A stretch of DNA of 64,000 nucleotides from Candidatus Aminicenantota bacterium (GCA_016927475.1 JAFGMO010000044.1:1-64000), one strand, 5' to 3'; shown: positions 15,517-25,372, numbered from the stretch's first letter. Notes: generated from the sequence alone by a model not told the origin. Numbers and translations are program-made.

Positions 15517-17271
15517 TCACCCGGAAAAATAAAGATAGGCGGCGATGATCAGCAGGATAACAATCACGGAGCTTATCAAATCTTTCCTGTTCCAACTGGA
15601 TCGTGACTCCTTCCGCTGCTCAGCCGACATGGTGGCATAGGTCAAACCTCCGATTTTTTCATAGGCCGGCGGAGCGGTCATGTAGCTGACAACTACCAGA
15701 ACAACGATACAAACAATAAAGATGAAAAGACTGTAATATTGAAAAAATATGTTGTTGACCACCCACAAAAATGATCCTTCGCTGTATTGAAATCCCGTAC
15801 CGAGCTTGACCGGCGTATCCACGGCCAAGCGGAACAGCCCCAGGGTAAAACCTGTGATCAATGCCGCCAGGGCGCCCCGTTTGTTCAACCGCTTGTTAAA
15901 CACACCAAAAAAGAATACCACAAAAATGGGGGGGGCCAGATACGACTGGACTCCCTGAAGATAATCATACAAACCTTTGCCTCCCTTGATGATCGGAATC
16001 CAGGCGAGGCCGATCAAAACCAAAACAAAGGTAACAACACGTCCGGTCCAGACAAGCTGGTGCTGGCTTGCCTTGGGTTTCAGCTTTGAGTAGAAGTCCA
16101 TGGTAAAAAGCGTCGATGAGGCGTTGAACACTCCCGCCAGAGAGCTCATCAGCGCGGCCAGCAGTCCGGCCACGACAATACCGCGGACACCGATGGGCAG
16201 GACGTGGGTGATCAGCATGGGAAAGGCTTTTTGAGCATTATCCCTTATGAGCTGTCCCCCGCTGTTGAAAAAGTCCTGGGACATGGCAGGAATCCGGCCG
16301 CTTTTCGCCAGAGCCAGGGCGATCATTCCGGGAATGATAAAGATAAAAACGGGAAGCAGTTTGAAGAAAGCGGCTGTGATGGAACCTCGTCTGGCTTCTT
16401 TTTCTCCGGGAGATCCCAGGGCACGCTGAACGATATATTGATCCGTGCACCAATACCACAATCCTATGATGGGAGCGCAGAAAAGCATGCCCAGCCAGGG
16501 GTAATTGTCGTTAAAATACCAAGCCATCTGCCCGGCGCTTTTCACAGGAGCCCAGGTTCCCTGGATCCCCTCGGGAACCAAAGGTTTCCATAGGTTGAAC
16601 ATATCCGATCCCAGAATGTGGCGCAGTTCGCTCCATCCGCCAAGGGCCTTAAGCCCGAACAAAACCACCAGAATGGAACCGAAAACAAGAATGATGGTCT
16701 GCATAGCCTCGGTATAGGCGACCGCCCTGAGTCCTCCCATAATGGTGTATATACCCGTAAGGATGATGACGAGAATCGATCCCACCCAAAAACTATCCAT
16801 TCCCCAAAGATTTAAATCGGGAAGGAGGACACTAAAAACGATCCCTCCGGCGAAGATGCCCACGGCGATCTTGGTCAAAACATAGGCAACCAGGGAAATG
16901 AGCGAAAGAACCGTACGGCACGATGGTGAGAACCGTCGCTCAAGGAATTCCGGCATGGTAAACACTTTTGAGCGCATGTAAAACGGTACCATCACCCATG
17001 CCAGAACCAGCAAACACCAGGCATGAAGTTCGTAATGGGCCATGGCCACACCGTCCGTAGCTCCCGATCCCGCCAGACCGACCACGTGTTCCGAACCGAT
17101 GTTGGAAGCGAATATCGAAGCGCCGACGATAAACCAGCCGAGATGCCGGCCAGCTAAAAAATAATCCGTCGAAGTATCCTGCCGCTTCCTCATCACCCAC
17201 CAGGCCAAACCCAAAACCAAAGAAAAATAGCAGGCAATGATTACCCAATCGATGGTACCCAATATTTTCAT
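15517..17271 (-). CDS. Sodium/sugar symporter (SSS family, SGLT type), likely Na+/galactose
   Basis: 584 residues with about 14 transmembrane helices. Comparing from memory with human SGLT1, the sugar ligands appear kept: N and H in FASNIGSEHVVGLAGSG, E in AHYELHAW, Y and W in GLWYWCTDQ, K in FFKLLPVF, Q in YDYLQGVQSYLAPP. It is the last gene of the galE-galT unit, 12 bp after the sugar kinase gene, so the supplied sugar is probably galactose. The fit between transporter, kinase and Leloir enzymes is strong; exact specificity is inference. Confidence 0.85.
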   Translation of the reverse strand: MKILGTIDWVIIACYFSLVLGLAWWVMRKRQDTSTDYFLAGRHLGWFIVGASIFASNIGSEHVVGLAGSGATDGVAMAHYELHAWCLLVLAWVMVPFYMRSKVFTMPEFLERRFSPSCRTVLSLISLVAYVLTKIAVGIFAGGIVFSVLLPDLNLWGMDSFWVGSILVIILTGIYTIMGGLRAVAYTEAMQTIILVFGSILVVLFGLKALGGWSELRHILGSDMFNLWKPLVPEGIQGTWAPVKSAGQMAWYFNDNYPWLGMLFCAPIIGLWYWCTDQYIVQRALGSPGEKEARRGSITAAFFKLLPVFIFIIPGMIALALAKSGRIPAMSQDFFNSGGQLIRDNAQKAFPMLITHVLPIGVRGIVVAGLLAALMSSLAGVFNASSTLFTMDFYSKLKPKASQHQLVWTGRVVTFVLVLIGLAWIPIIKGGKGLYDYLQGVQSYLAPPIFVVFFFGVFNKRLNKRGALAALITGFTLGLFRLAVDTPVKLGTGFQYSEGSFLWVVNNIFFQYYSLFIFIVCIVVLVVVSYMTAPPAYEKIGGLTYATMSAEQRKESRSSWNRKDLISSVIVILLIIAAYLYFSG

Positions 17272-17283
17272 GGCTCCTCCTTA

Positions 17284-18729
17284 TTACGGCCTTTCCGGGA
17301 TCATCTTAACCACCCCGAACGGCACGGCCCCGGGAGAAGACCCCTCAACAATCATCGAACTGCGTCCGGATTGCCGTCTGTACCGCCGGACGACCTCCTC
17401 AACCGCCTGACGTGATCCGCGCCTCCCGAGTACGGCAACGGTGCCGCCGCTGCCTCCTCCCGTGATTTTGGCCCCGAATAATCCCTTGTTTTTCCCTGCC
17501 TTCTTGACTAAATCCACCAGCATGTCCGTACCGTCGCTGCCCAGACCGCACCGGCCGTAGCTCTCATGAGACTGGTACATCAGTTCTCCCAAAGCATCCA
17601 GATGTTCGTCTTGAAACGGCCTCTGGGCCGCGATGCCGTCGAAGTTTTTCACTCTTTGATGTTCGTAAATGGGATGGGCTGTGGGAGATCGCACAGCGTA
17701 TATCTTTTCCGGGTCGACGCTGGTCGCCGGGTCGGTAATTCCCTGAAAACGGCTCAGGAATTCTCCGCCGGACATGGTATCAGGCACACGTTCCCGGTAG
17801 AAATTTTCCCATCGGCTGACACTTATGTTGGCCAGATAACCCTTATAAGCAGAATCATCGATGCTTACATGTCCGGCTTCCAGCTCTTTAACGGGGAGAC
17901 CGTCGGCATGGGCAATGATTCGATAGCCCATAAAAGCCCCCGTCCTGACACTGCCATAGTCAGCACCCGAAACTTCATGGCGGATACCCGAATCTATCCC
18001 CCAAACTTCGGTTCCGGGCGGCAGGGGAACATATCCCTTTAGTTTGTCAGGCTGGCAGAGAAGACGGAGCAGCCGGTCTTTTTCCCCGCAGGCCGCCGTC
18101 ATTTGGTCCATAATGCCGCAAGGCGCACCAACCACCTCGTTTTCCACCATCTGGCATAAGCGTGCCGTTTGCGGACCGTCCAGGGATATGCCGAAAAGGG
18201 CGCACAAAGCCCGCATTACGGAAACCTCGAGGGCCGCCGATGAAGAGATTCCTTTTCCAGGCGGAACATTCGAATGAATGAGCAGGCGTACGCCGTGCGA
18301 AAAAGAAGCCCCGATTTCCCTTTGAAGGATAACCAGAGCTCCTGCCGCATAAGCAGCCCACCTTGTGGACGGATCTTTGGTCAACAGTTCCCTCGCCTTT
18401 TCCCCGGCCCCGGGCCCGCGAAAGGCTAACAGGCTCTCCAAAAAAAACTCTACCTCATCCCTGCCTTCAAGTTCCTTAACCAACAGGCTTTTTGCCCGAA
18501 AAACAGGCCGCTGATCGGCCTGGGCCGCCACTGTAACGGCCGCGGCCAACGACAGCTGCATGACAAGGGAACCCGAATAATCGGCAATCCCCCCCATCAG
18601 GTCCAATCTGCCGGGAGCACGGGTCACGACAAGAGGCCTTTTTTCAAAAAAGCCGTAACGGTTTATGTCTTTAAGGAACAGGTCCACATCCGGCGAGGAA
18701 AACCTGGATGGTATCTCTATTCTCCACAT
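17284..18729 (-). CDS. GHMP sugar-1-kinase related to plant L-arabinokinase (ARA1); functional galactokinase candidate
   Basis: 481 residues, longer than GalK (about 390). The GHMP marks are VTRAPGRLDLMGGIADYSGS (36-55, where GalK has RVNLIGEHTDYN), PPGKGISSSAAL (156-167), GAPCGIMDQMTAACG (201-215) and AKITGGGSGGTV near 425. The extra blocks SGIRHEVSGADYGSVR, HPIYEHQRVKNFDG, CGLGSDGTDMLV and EGSSPGAVPFG fit the kinase domain of Arabidopsis ARA1 as I remember it. It sits where galK would be expected, between the IMPase-family gene and the symporter. It likely makes galactose-1-phosphate for GalT, but L-arabinose or another sugar is possible. Confidence 0.8.
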   Translation of the reverse strand: MWRIEIPSRFSSPDVDLFLKDINRYGFFEKRPLVVTRAPGRLDLMGGIADYSGSLVMQLSLAAAVTVAAQADQRPVFRAKSLLVKELEGRDEVEFFLESLLAFRGPGAGEKARELLTKDPSTRWAAYAAGALVILQREIGASFSHGVRLLIHSNVPPGKGISSSAALEVSVMRALCALFGISLDGPQTARLCQMVENEVVGAPCGIMDQMTAACGEKDRLLRLLCQPDKLKGYVPLPPGTEVWGIDSGIRHEVSGADYGSVRTGAFMGYRIIAHADGLPVKELEAGHVSIDDSAYKGYLANISVSRWENFYRERVPDTMSGGEFLSRFQGITDPATSVDPEKIYAVRSPTAHPIYEHQRVKNFDGIAAQRPFQDEHLDALGELMYQSHESYGRCGLGSDGTDMLVDLVKKAGKNKGLFGAKITGGGSGGTVAVLGRRGSRQAVEEVVRRYRRQSGRSSMIVEGSSPGAVPFGVVKMIPERP

Positions 18730-18738
18730 GGATTAAAT

Positions 18739-19752
18739 TTAAAAATCTCCCAAATGTTCTTTCAACAAATCCTGCAGTACGGGAAGAACCTGGTCTCGAA
18801 TCTCTGCATTGGCAAACCCGACCCAAGAACAGTCGCTTTCCGTATCCAGATTCTCCCTCAGAGGGCCTCCCGAGGGATTGACGATAATAACCCCGGCTTC
18901 CCGGGCGATCATCTCCGTACAGAGGTCATATGGATGGCAGCACATAGCTGAAGGTTTGCCCCGTTTCTTCAGCCAGGGATTGGCGACAGATCTTAGATCC
19001 GCCACCCAGCGGTCATGCCCCATCATCAGCTCGTAAAGCTGCCCCGCGGTCGATATATATTGATCCTCATAGGCGAGAGGGGCAGCTTTGCTGTTTGGTG
19101 GAGAACCAAGAATACGGTGGACCAGTTCATCATCGACAGCGGCGAACAGGGAGCGCGCTCCCGGAAAAAAGCGGGAAATCCCACCGAATCCTTCAGCGAT
19201 GGTCTTTGCCCTTGAAGGACGGGTATGGAGGACACTTTTTTCTCCCGTGATGCGGTTAGCGCGCTCGCCGCAGGTCCCTTGGCCCGAAACAGCCCATAGG
19301 GAATCGCAAAGGTACTGCTTGTTCAGGGGGATTTCCGTTTGAACGGCTATTTCAATATCGGCCAGTATCGTCTTTTCCCCCCGGTAAGGGGCCACACCAG
19401 TCAGGATCCAACCCGGTCTTTTCTGGTACATGAGGCCGCGGGTTCCGTCGATGGGATCCACAACAAAAACAATTTCCGGCGAACAACCGGCAGGGAGAAC
19501 CGCTTTTCCCGTATTCCCGAGGCCTTCGGCGATAAGAAGACAGGGCCATTCTTGAGCGATGTTTGAAAACCTGTCGAGCAAAATTTCTTCCGAGATTCTA
19601 TCGATAGCAAATATCCTGTCTCCGGCTTCTTCGGCGATCACTTTCGCCAGGCGGTCCAAAGACGAATGTTCACAGGCTTCAATCAAGCCATCCCGGATTT
19701 CCGCATGGAGGACACGTATTTTTTCAAGAAGGCTTTCTGTGTTGCGTATCAT
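18739..19752 (-). CDS. Inositol monophosphatase / FBPase superfamily phosphatase
   Basis: 337 residues. The metal site motif [16 protein letters not shown] is clear near residue 94-109, with an upstream Glu in LLIAEGLGN in place of the usual second metal ligand. The C-terminal [12 protein letters not shown] and [20 protein letters not shown] fit the W-D-x-A-(A/P) region of the family, with D as part of PYD. The gene overlaps galT by 4 bp (ATGA) and precedes the sugar kinase, so a sugar-phosphate or inositol-phosphate substrate linked to galactose use is likely. The true substrate is unknown. Confidence 0.75.
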   Translation of the reverse strand: MIRNTESLLEKIRVLHAEIRDGLIEACEHSSLDRLAKVIAEEAGDRIFAIDRISEEILLDRFSNIAQEWPCLLIAEGLGNTGKAVLPAGCSPEIVFVVDPIDGTRGLMYQKRPGWILTGVAPYRGEKTILADIEIAVQTEIPLNKQYLCDSLWAVSGQGTCGERANRITGEKSVLHTRPSRAKTIAEGFGGISRFFPGARSLFAAVDDELVHRILGSPPNSKAAPLAYEDQYISTAGQLYELMMGHDRWVADLRSVANPWLKKRGKPSAMCCHPYDLCTEMIAREAGVIIVNPSGGPLRENLDTESDCSWVGFANAEIRDQVLPVLQDLLKEHLGDF

Positions 19753-20819
19753 GTTATCCCGGATTTGTCCCTGAAATGGCGGGAAGACACTCCCCTCAGC
19801 TCGGCGGCTTTCTCTTCAGGAGACGTATCGCTTAAAAAGTTTCCACCGCCGATTTCCGGACCCGCCAGGTATTTTATCAGATTCGGTCGCCTCAAAGGCG
19901 GGTGAAAAACAATATAAAAATGGAAAAACGGATCATCCTCCGAATTGGCCGGAGCCTGGTGCAACGGCATGACGTAAGGAAACGACATGTTCCATAGATT
20001 ATCAAAGCGAACGGTAATATCCTTCAGAGCAGCGGCCAGAGAATCCACTTCCTTATCCTTGAGCTGGTAACAGAAAGACACCCTGCGCTTCGGGGCGACA
20101 TAAACTTCGTAGGCATACCGGGCGAAATAGGGGACGAAAACGATCGTGTGTTCATCCTCGAAAAGGATGCGGCGGCCGTCCTTTTTTTCCGCGACTATAA
20201 TTTCACCGAAAAGATTTTTTCCCGTTTGCTTCAGGTACCGCTTCAATGCTTCCCATTCGGTCTCAATCGTTTTAAACACAAAATTAGCGGCATAAATCTG
20301 GCCATGGGGATGAGGATTTGAAACACCCACCACTTCCCCCTTGTTTTCAAAAATCAAAACATGCTCAACTTCAGGATGTCTCCCCAGGTCCCGGGTTTGC
20401 TGCCGCCAAACCTGAATCACGTTGGATATTTCACTTTGGGACATCTCCGCGAGGGTCAGATTATGGCGGGGGCTGTAGCAAATAACACGGGCTATTCCGG
20501 CGGCTCTCCTGTTTCGATAGGGCGGAAGGGCCTTTTCCAGTTCTGCGGGCGCATCCAATCCGACACAAGGATGATCGTTATCAAAAACGTACGTTCCGGT
20601 ATAAAAAGGATTCCTGGCCCCGCTGCTGCGTATGTTTCCGGGGCAGAGGTAACAATCGGGCATAAAAGCCGGAAGCGGTTTGTTCTCCATGTCGGTAATG
20701 GCTCCGATCCAGGGCCTTTCCTGACGGTGGGCGGCGATAATCACCCATTCTTCCCGCAAGGGATGCCATCGCTCCTCCCACAATCCGGAAGCATGTTCTT
20801 CAATCATCCTGGTATCCAT
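19749..20819 (-). CDS. galT: Galactose-1-phosphate uridylyltransferase
   Basis: 356 residues. The Leloir enzyme moves UMP between UDP-glucose and galactose-1-phosphate. Family marks: [19 protein letters not shown] near the start, YLCPGNIRS with zinc-binding cysteine, YVFDNDHP, the active-site [11 protein letters not shown] with the nucleophilic His, and late [13 protein letters not shown]. Length is normal. Its ATG lies 20 bp inside the end of galE, so the two are coupled. GalT, GalE and the kinase give a full path from galactose to glucose-1-phosphate. Confidence 0.93.
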   Translation of the reverse strand: MDTRMIEEHASGLWEERWHPLREEWVIIAAHRQERPWIGAITDMENKPLPAFMPDCYLCPGNIRSSGARNPFYTGTYVFDNDHPCVGLDAPAELEKALPPYRNRRAAGIARVICYSPRHNLTLAEMSQSEISNVIQVWRQQTRDLGRHPEVEHVLIFENKGEVVGVSNPHPHGQIYAANFVFKTIETEWEALKRYLKQTGKNLFGEIIVAEKKDGRRILFEDEHTIVFVPYFARYAYEVYVAPKRRVSFCYQLKDKEVDSLAAALKDITVRFDNLWNMSFPYVMPLHQAPANSEDDPFFHFYIVFHPPLRRPNLIKYLAGPEIGGGNFLSDTSPEEKAAELRGVSSRHFRDKSGIT

Positions 20820-21783
20820 TGGGAAAACGGTTGTGCCATTCCCATGCGGTGGATATGATCGATTCCAGATCAGTGAATCGAGGTTTCCACTCGAATTCCT
20901 TACGAAAACGTTCGGATGAGGCGATCAATACCGGCGGATCGCCGGCACGCCGGGGACCCACGGAGGTGTCAATCGAACGTCCTGTCACCCGGCAAGCCGT
21001 GTCGATAACTTCCTTGACACTGAATCCCCGCTTGTTACCGAGGTTGTAAAAACAAGTTCCTTTGTCCAGCGCATCGAGCGCCAGAACGTGGGCTGCAGCA
21101 AGGTCCTGGACATGGATGTAATCCCGGACGCAGGTCCCGTCAGGAGTGGGATAATCATCACCATAAATGGTAAACATGGATTTTTTTCCGGCCGCCGCGC
21201 GAAGAAGGAGAGGAATGATGTGCGTCTCGGGGCGGTGATCTTCTCCCAATGTTTTTGTGGCACCGGCGGCGTTGAAGTATCTCAGAGAGCAGAAAATAAT
21301 ACCGAATATTTTTTCGTACCATTTCAGAATGCGCTCGATCATGGCTTTTGACTCCCCGTAAGGAGAGGCAGGTTCAATAACCGCATCTTCATCAATCGGC
21401 TTGCTGCTTGAACGTCCAAAAAGGTTGGCGGTCGATGAAAGAACGAAACGCTCCACGTTAAACCTGACAGCGGCATCCAATACATTGACGGCTTGAACGA
21501 TATTATCCCGCACATAAAGATCAGGGTACCGCATAGATTCACCAACCAGTGCCCTTGAAGCAAAATGCATTACGGCCTCTATTCCCTCATGTTTTTTGAA
21601 AAAAGATTCGATGCTTTGCTTGTCGGCCAGATCGCCGACGACCAATTCAGCCCCGGGATGCACGGCTTGCCGGTGTCCTTGCGAAAGATTATCGAACACG
21701 AAAACGGAATGTCCTTTTTCAATAAGTTCCCAGACGGTGACGCTTCCAATATATCCCGCTCCTCCGGTCACCAGGATTTTCAT
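20800..21783 (-). CDS. galE: UDP-glucose 4-epimerase
   Basis: 327 residues. The NAD-binding start [20 protein letters not shown], the catalytic [13 protein letters not shown] (Tyr and Lys of the YxxxK pair), and the RYFNAAGA and [14 protein letters not shown] blocks identify an extended short-chain dehydrogenase of the GalE type. It converts UDP-galactose to UDP-glucose. It is first in the operon, with an AAGGAGGCGGAG site and a near-consensus promoter upstream. Confidence 0.93.
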   Translation of the reverse strand: MKILVTGGAGYIGSVTVWELIEKGHSVFVFDNLSQGHRQAVHPGAELVVGDLADKQSIESFFKKHEGIEAVMHFASRALVGESMRYPDLYVRDNIVQAVNVLDAAVRFNVERFVLSSTANLFGRSSSKPIDEDAVIEPASPYGESKAMIERILKWYEKIFGIIFCSLRYFNAAGATKTLGEDHRPETHIIPLLLRAAAGKKSMFTIYGDDYPTPDGTCVRDYIHVQDLAAAHVLALDALDKGTCFYNLGNKRGFSVKEVIDTACRVTGRSIDTSVGPRRAGDPPVLIASSERFRKEFEWKPRFTDLESIISTAWEWHNRFPNGYQDD

Positions 21784-21819
21784 ATCTCCGCCTCCTTGTC
21801 ACCACAATTCGAAGAAAAC

Positions 21820-21848
21820 AATATATAGGGAAATATGGTTGTTGTCAA
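21820..21848 (-). promoter_or_regulatory. Sigma-70-type promoter of the galactose operon
   Basis: On the reverse strand TTGACA (21848-21843), a 17-bp spacer and TATATT (21825-21820) precede galE by about 40 bp. It touches the repeat cluster at 21848-21896. Confidence 0.7.
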
Positions 21849-21896
21849 TAATCATTCGTGCATTATTATTGCATGATTATCTCTATTTCGTGCATT
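21848..21896. promoter_or_regulatory. Candidate operator for the DeoR regulator between galE and deoR-like gene
   Basis: An inverted repeat ATAATCAT (21848-21855) / ATGATTAT (21873-21880) and a direct repeat TTCGTGCATT (21855-21864 and 21887-21896, about three helical turns apart) lie against the -35 box of galE. The spot suits control of galE and possibly of the regulator gene itself. Confidence 0.45.
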
Positions 21897-22011
21897 TTTT
21901 CCTTCCGTCGTCTTGACTTTTTTTCTTCAGGGGATAAAATGAATGCACATCCAATGGAAGAGATTTTGGAGATGGATAATACAGGATCATATTTTGCTTG
22001 ATGAGCAATAG

Positions 22012-22809
22012 ATGAAAAAGAACAAGGTCAACCGTTGGGATTTTATCCTTCAGGAACTCCTTCAAAACAAACGAATTCGTGTCGAGGACCTGAGCCGCCG
22101 CTTTCAGGTTAACGCATCAACCATACGACGCGACCTGGAGGTCTTGGAAAAGAAAAACCTTTTACGGCGTGTCCACGGAGGCGCCGCTCCCATTGATGCC
22201 CTGAGTTATGCCGCCTATGGTATGGGATTGACGTTCCAGAAGAACCTGACCAAAATGGTCGAAGAAAAGTCGGCCATTGTTTCAGCCGCGGCCGAAATGA
22301 TCGAACCGGGAGAAAACATTGCCCTTTCGCCGGGAACCACAACAACATTTCTGGCCCGAACAATCCGCCACCGGCAGATTCCAAACCTGACGGTGCTGAC
22401 GAATGCCGCCAACATCGCCATGGAACTGGCTGGAGTTTCTCACCTGACTCTCATCGTGACCGGCGGCATTCTCCTTTCGGACTTTTTCGCTTTGACCGGA
22501 CCGCTGGCCGAACAGAGCCTGGAGCAGATGTATGTCAGCAAGGCCTTTCTGGGCGTTACAGGATTGAGCGTTAATCACGGCCTGACCGGTCCCAACCAAT
22601 TGGAAGCCCTGTCGCACCGGGCGACCATGAAGCGTGCCCGGGAAGTGATTATCCTGGCCGACCACAGTAAAATCGGAGAGGTGGCTCTTTTTTCCATCTC
22701 TCCTTTAAAAAACATTCATGTTTTGGTGACCGACGAAAAAGCCCCCAAAGACGTTCTTCGGTCTCTCGAAAAAATGGGTATACGGGTTGTTATCGGCCGC
22801 AATCCTTGA
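22012..22809 (+). CDS. DeoR-family transcription regulator of sugar metabolism
   Basis: 265 residues. The N-terminal DeoR helix-turn-helix is at about 8-60 (ILQELLQNKRIRVEDLSRRF, QVNASTIRRDLEVLEKKNLL, RRVHGGA). The C-terminal sugar-phosphate sensor domain (DeoRC) shows IALSPGTTTTFLARTI, TVLTNAANIAMELAG and EVIILADHSKIG. It is divergent from the galE operon and probably represses it, with a sugar phosphate as inducer. An in-frame stop sits right before ATG 22012, so no longer start is possible; the ribosome site is poor. Confidence 0.85.
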   Translation: MKKNKVNRWDFILQELLQNKRIRVEDLSRRFQVNASTIRRDLEVLEKKNLLRRVHGGAAPIDALSYAAYGMGLTFQKNLTKMVEEKSAIVSAAAEMIEPGENIALSPGTTTTFLARTIRHRQIPNLTVLTNAANIAMELAGVSHLTLIVTGGILLSDFFALTGPLAEQSLEQMYVSKAFLGVTGLSVNHGLTGPNQLEALSHRATMKRAREVIILADHSKIGEVALFSISPLKNIHVLVTDEKAPKDVLRSLEKMGIRVVIGRNP

Positions 22810-22825
22810 TATCTCTTAACCTGCT

Positions 22826-23740
22826 TTATTCACTGGATTCTTCCAATACTTTATAGGCTAATCGAAGGGCTCTCAACCCCTCTTCTCCGCTGACCTTGCT
22901 CATTTTTCCCTTACGAATACATTGAAAAAAGTTTTGAAGTTCTTTTTTCAGGGGCTCTTCCTTTTTGATCTTAAGGGTTTTGATATCCGTCTGCCTGCCG
23001 TTCAAGGGGAAAATTTTAACTTCCTGGTCGATGTAATCAACGGAATAATACGATGTCGGCTCAAATATGCGGAGCTTGCGTACTTTCCCCTGATGGACCC
23101 GGCTGGCGGTCAGCGTGGCGACACAGCCTTTCTTAAATTCGATCCGGGCATTGGCGATATCGATCTTATCCGAAAGAACATGAATACCGCTGGATTTTAT
23201 CAGGTTGACTTCGTCTTTGAGAAGAGCCAGGATGATATCAAGGTCGTGTATCATCAGATCCAAGACCACATCAATATCCAATGACCTGGCCGAAAATGAA
23301 CCCAGCCTCTGGACTTCGATAAACTTCGGTTCTGAAATCAGATTCTCGATGGCTTCGACAGCCGGATTGAACCGTTCCAAATGGCCGACCTGAAGGATGG
23401 AGCCGTTTTTCTGGGCTTCCTTGACCAAGGTTTCCCCCTGCTCTATGGTTTCCGTTATCGGTTTCTCAACAAGAACGTGTTTTGATTCTTGGAGAAGTTT
23501 CATGGAGATCGCAAAATGTTCGGAAGTGGGCGTAGCGACAATGCCGGCATCGATCTCGTCCAGCATATTTTCGTAATCCTGAAAATATTTCACTCCATGA
23601 CGGTTCCCAATCTGGACCGCTTTTTTAAAATTAAGATCAGCAACACCGATAAGCTCTGCTTCTTCAAGATAGGAAAGAATACGCGCGTGCTGCATTCCCA
23701 GATATCCGACGCCGATGATACCGACTCTAACCTTATCCAT
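22826..23740 (-). CDS. Gfo/Idh/MocA-family oxidoreductase in the lipid A gene run (GnnA-like candidate)
   Basis: 304 residues from ATG 23740, which overlaps lpxI by 8 bp; a longer frame to 23881 has no family sequence in its first 47 codons. The NAD-binding GIIGVGYLGMQHARIL and the EKPITETIEQGE motif (Lys of the family) are clear, then VLDLMIHDLDIILAL. Genes of this family beside lpxA/lpxI include UDP-GlcNAc 3-dehydrogenases (GnnA), which prepare the 3-amino sugar for amide-linked lipid A. A GnnB-type aminotransferase is not next to it, so the assignment is unproven. Confidence 0.75.
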   Translation of the reverse strand: MDKVRVGIIGVGYLGMQHARILSYLEEAELIGVADLNFKKAVQIGNRHGVKYFQDYENMLDEIDAGIVATPTSEHFAISMKLLQESKHVLVEKPITETIEQGETLVKEAQKNGSILQVGHLERFNPAVEAIENLISEPKFIEVQRLGSFSARSLDIDVVLDLMIHDLDIILALLKDEVNLIKSSGIHVLSDKIDIANARIEFKKGCVATLTASRVHQGKVRKLRIFEPTSYYSVDYIDQEVKIFPLNGRQTDIKTLKIKKEEPLKKELQNFFQCIRKGKMSKVSGEEGLRALRLAYKVLEESSE

Positions 23741-24569
23741 TGTTTTCTCTTTCCAGGCGTTTTCGTTTTCGAGAAACGATCGCCAATTTATGGGTATCCG
23801 CCAGTGAGACCGATTCCTTCTGTTGAAAAAACGGGAGGGCTTCCGCCTCAAAACAGAGGGCCGAACAGCGGGCATCAACACACTTTTTAATGGTTTTCAG
23901 CCCTACCCCAGGCAGGTCGATCCTGGGATCCTGTGAAGTCCGGCAGACCTTTACCACAACGGTCTCCGGTCCGGCCAGAACGCCTCCTCTTTCAACCGCG
24001 GCGTCGGTGCCTTCGATTCCTTCAACAGCCACAACAATCCGGTTTTTCACAATAACGGTCTGTCCGATATCCAGGTCGGCCGCGGATTGGGCCGTTTCCC
24101 AACCGAAATTGATATCCTCTTCTGCCTCTTTTGAAGGACGGATTCCCCCCACCTGACCTTCAGGACAAAAATAGGTCTTCAGAAAGGGCGTCGGATCGAT
24201 GACTTCCAGGCCGGCATCTGACAATAAATGAAAAACCTTTCCGAGTACGGTTGACGGCTTGTTGTCAGTAAGTTTTTTCAGATAAGCCCTTACTCTTTTT
24301 TTCAGATGTTCTTTTTCAACCAAAACCTTGGGATCGATCCTTCCCGCAGGTACGATCTGTTTGACTCCCCTCTTCCGGTAAAAAGACACAACCTTGCGCA
24401 GGTCGTTTATCCCAACCCATAAAAAGGGAACGTCACCCCTGTGCAAGCTGTCGTCAGCCATTCCTTTCAGACCAACAACGTAGGGTTCGTATCCCTTCTT
24501 TCGGACCTCTTCCAGGACAAGAAGCGGAATATCTCCGGAACCGGCTAAAATTCCGATATTTATTCCCAT
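23733..24569 (-). CDS. lpxI: UDP-2,3-diacylglucosamine pyrophosphatase LpxI
   Basis: 278 residues. LpxI (DUF1009) replaces LpxH in many non-gamma bacteria and releases lipid X from UDP-diacylglucosamine. The N-terminal GILAGSGDIPLLVLEEVRKK and the C-terminal blocks GQTVIVKNRIVVAVEGIEGT and DPRIDLPGVGLKTI fit the family. Length is usual (about 270). It overlaps lpxA by 10 bp and the dehydrogenase gene by 8 bp. Confidence 0.9.
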   Translation of the reverse strand: MGINIGILAGSGDIPLLVLEEVRKKGYEPYVVGLKGMADDSLHRGDVPFLWVGINDLRKVVSFYRKRGVKQIVPAGRIDPKVLVEKEHLKKRVRAYLKKLTDNKPSTVLGKVFHLLSDAGLEVIDPTPFLKTYFCPEGQVGGIRPSKEAEEDINFGWETAQSAADLDIGQTVIVKNRIVVAVEGIEGTDAAVERGGVLAGPETVVVKVCRTSQDPRIDLPGVGLKTIKKCVDARCSALCFEAEALPFFQQKESVSLADTHKLAIVSRKRKRLERENNG

Positions 24570-25372
24570 TTATCACCAAATTTCTTTATTAAGCCTCTTT
24601 GCGATTCCTTGATAAATGTAAGGATCTCTTCTCTTTCTTCCGTTGGAGGAAATTCTTTTTCGATTCGCTCCACGGCTTGTGTTGTGTTTAAATCGGAAAA
24701 AAATATGATGTGGATGAACTTTTTCAGAGTGTTGATTTTATCCCGCTTGAATCCTCTGCGCCGAAGCCCTACGGCATTTATTCCATAAAAACGAGTCGGC
24801 CGGCTGCCCGCGACCCGTATGTAAGGCAGAACATCCTGCGAAAGAGCGGAGTAGGCACCGATGAAAGAATGTTTCCCCACCCGGCAAAATTGGTGAATCC
24901 CCGTGAAAGCGCTTATGGTGACGAAATCATCGATAAAAACGTGACCGGCCAGGCCGACACTGTTCATGAATATAACTTCATCACCCACATGGCAGTCGTG
25001 GGCAATATGCGATGATATCATAAAATAATTGTCGCTCCCGACAACCGTCTGTCCCCCACCCTTGGGTGAACCGCGGTTTACGGTCACAAACTCACGAAAA
25101 ATATTCCGGTTCCCAATCTTTAACCGGGTGTCCTCACCCTTATAAAAAATGTCCTGGGGTTCTGTTCCTATGACAGAGAACGGGAAAAAGCGATTCTCCT
25201 CGCCGATGTCGGTCGGGCCCTCGATAAAAACATTCGCCTCGATCCGAGTATTTTTGCCGATGGATACTCCCGGTCCGATAAAAGAATTCGGTCCGATTCG
25301 AACTCCCTCATCCAAACGGGCTTTAGGATGGATGGTGGCCTTCGAATCAATGTGAGTTCCATTAGCGCCCAT
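24560..25372 (-). CDS. lpxA: UDP-GlcNAc acyltransferase LpxA
   Basis: 270 residues of left-handed beta-helix hexapeptide repeats, then a helical C-terminus. The catalytic His is in SSHIAHDCHVGD; other family marks are EFVTVNRGSPKGGGQTVVG and AYSALSQDVLPY. LpxA starts lipid A synthesis by adding a hydroxyacyl chain to UDP-GlcNAc, or to its 3-amino form in species with GnnA/GnnB. The start overlaps fabZ by 11 bp. Confidence 0.95.
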   Translation of the reverse strand: MGANGTHIDSKATIHPKARLDEGVRIGPNSFIGPGVSIGKNTRIEANVFIEGPTDIGEENRFFPFSVIGTEPQDIFYKGEDTRLKIGNRNIFREFVTVNRGSPKGGGQTVVGSDNYFMISSHIAHDCHVGDEVIFMNSVGLAGHVFIDDFVTISAFTGIHQFCRVGKHSFIGAYSALSQDVLPYIRVAGSRPTRFYGINAVGLRRRGFKRDKINTLKKFIHIIFFSDLNTTQAVERIEKEFPPTEEREEILTFIKESQRGLIKKFGDKWE

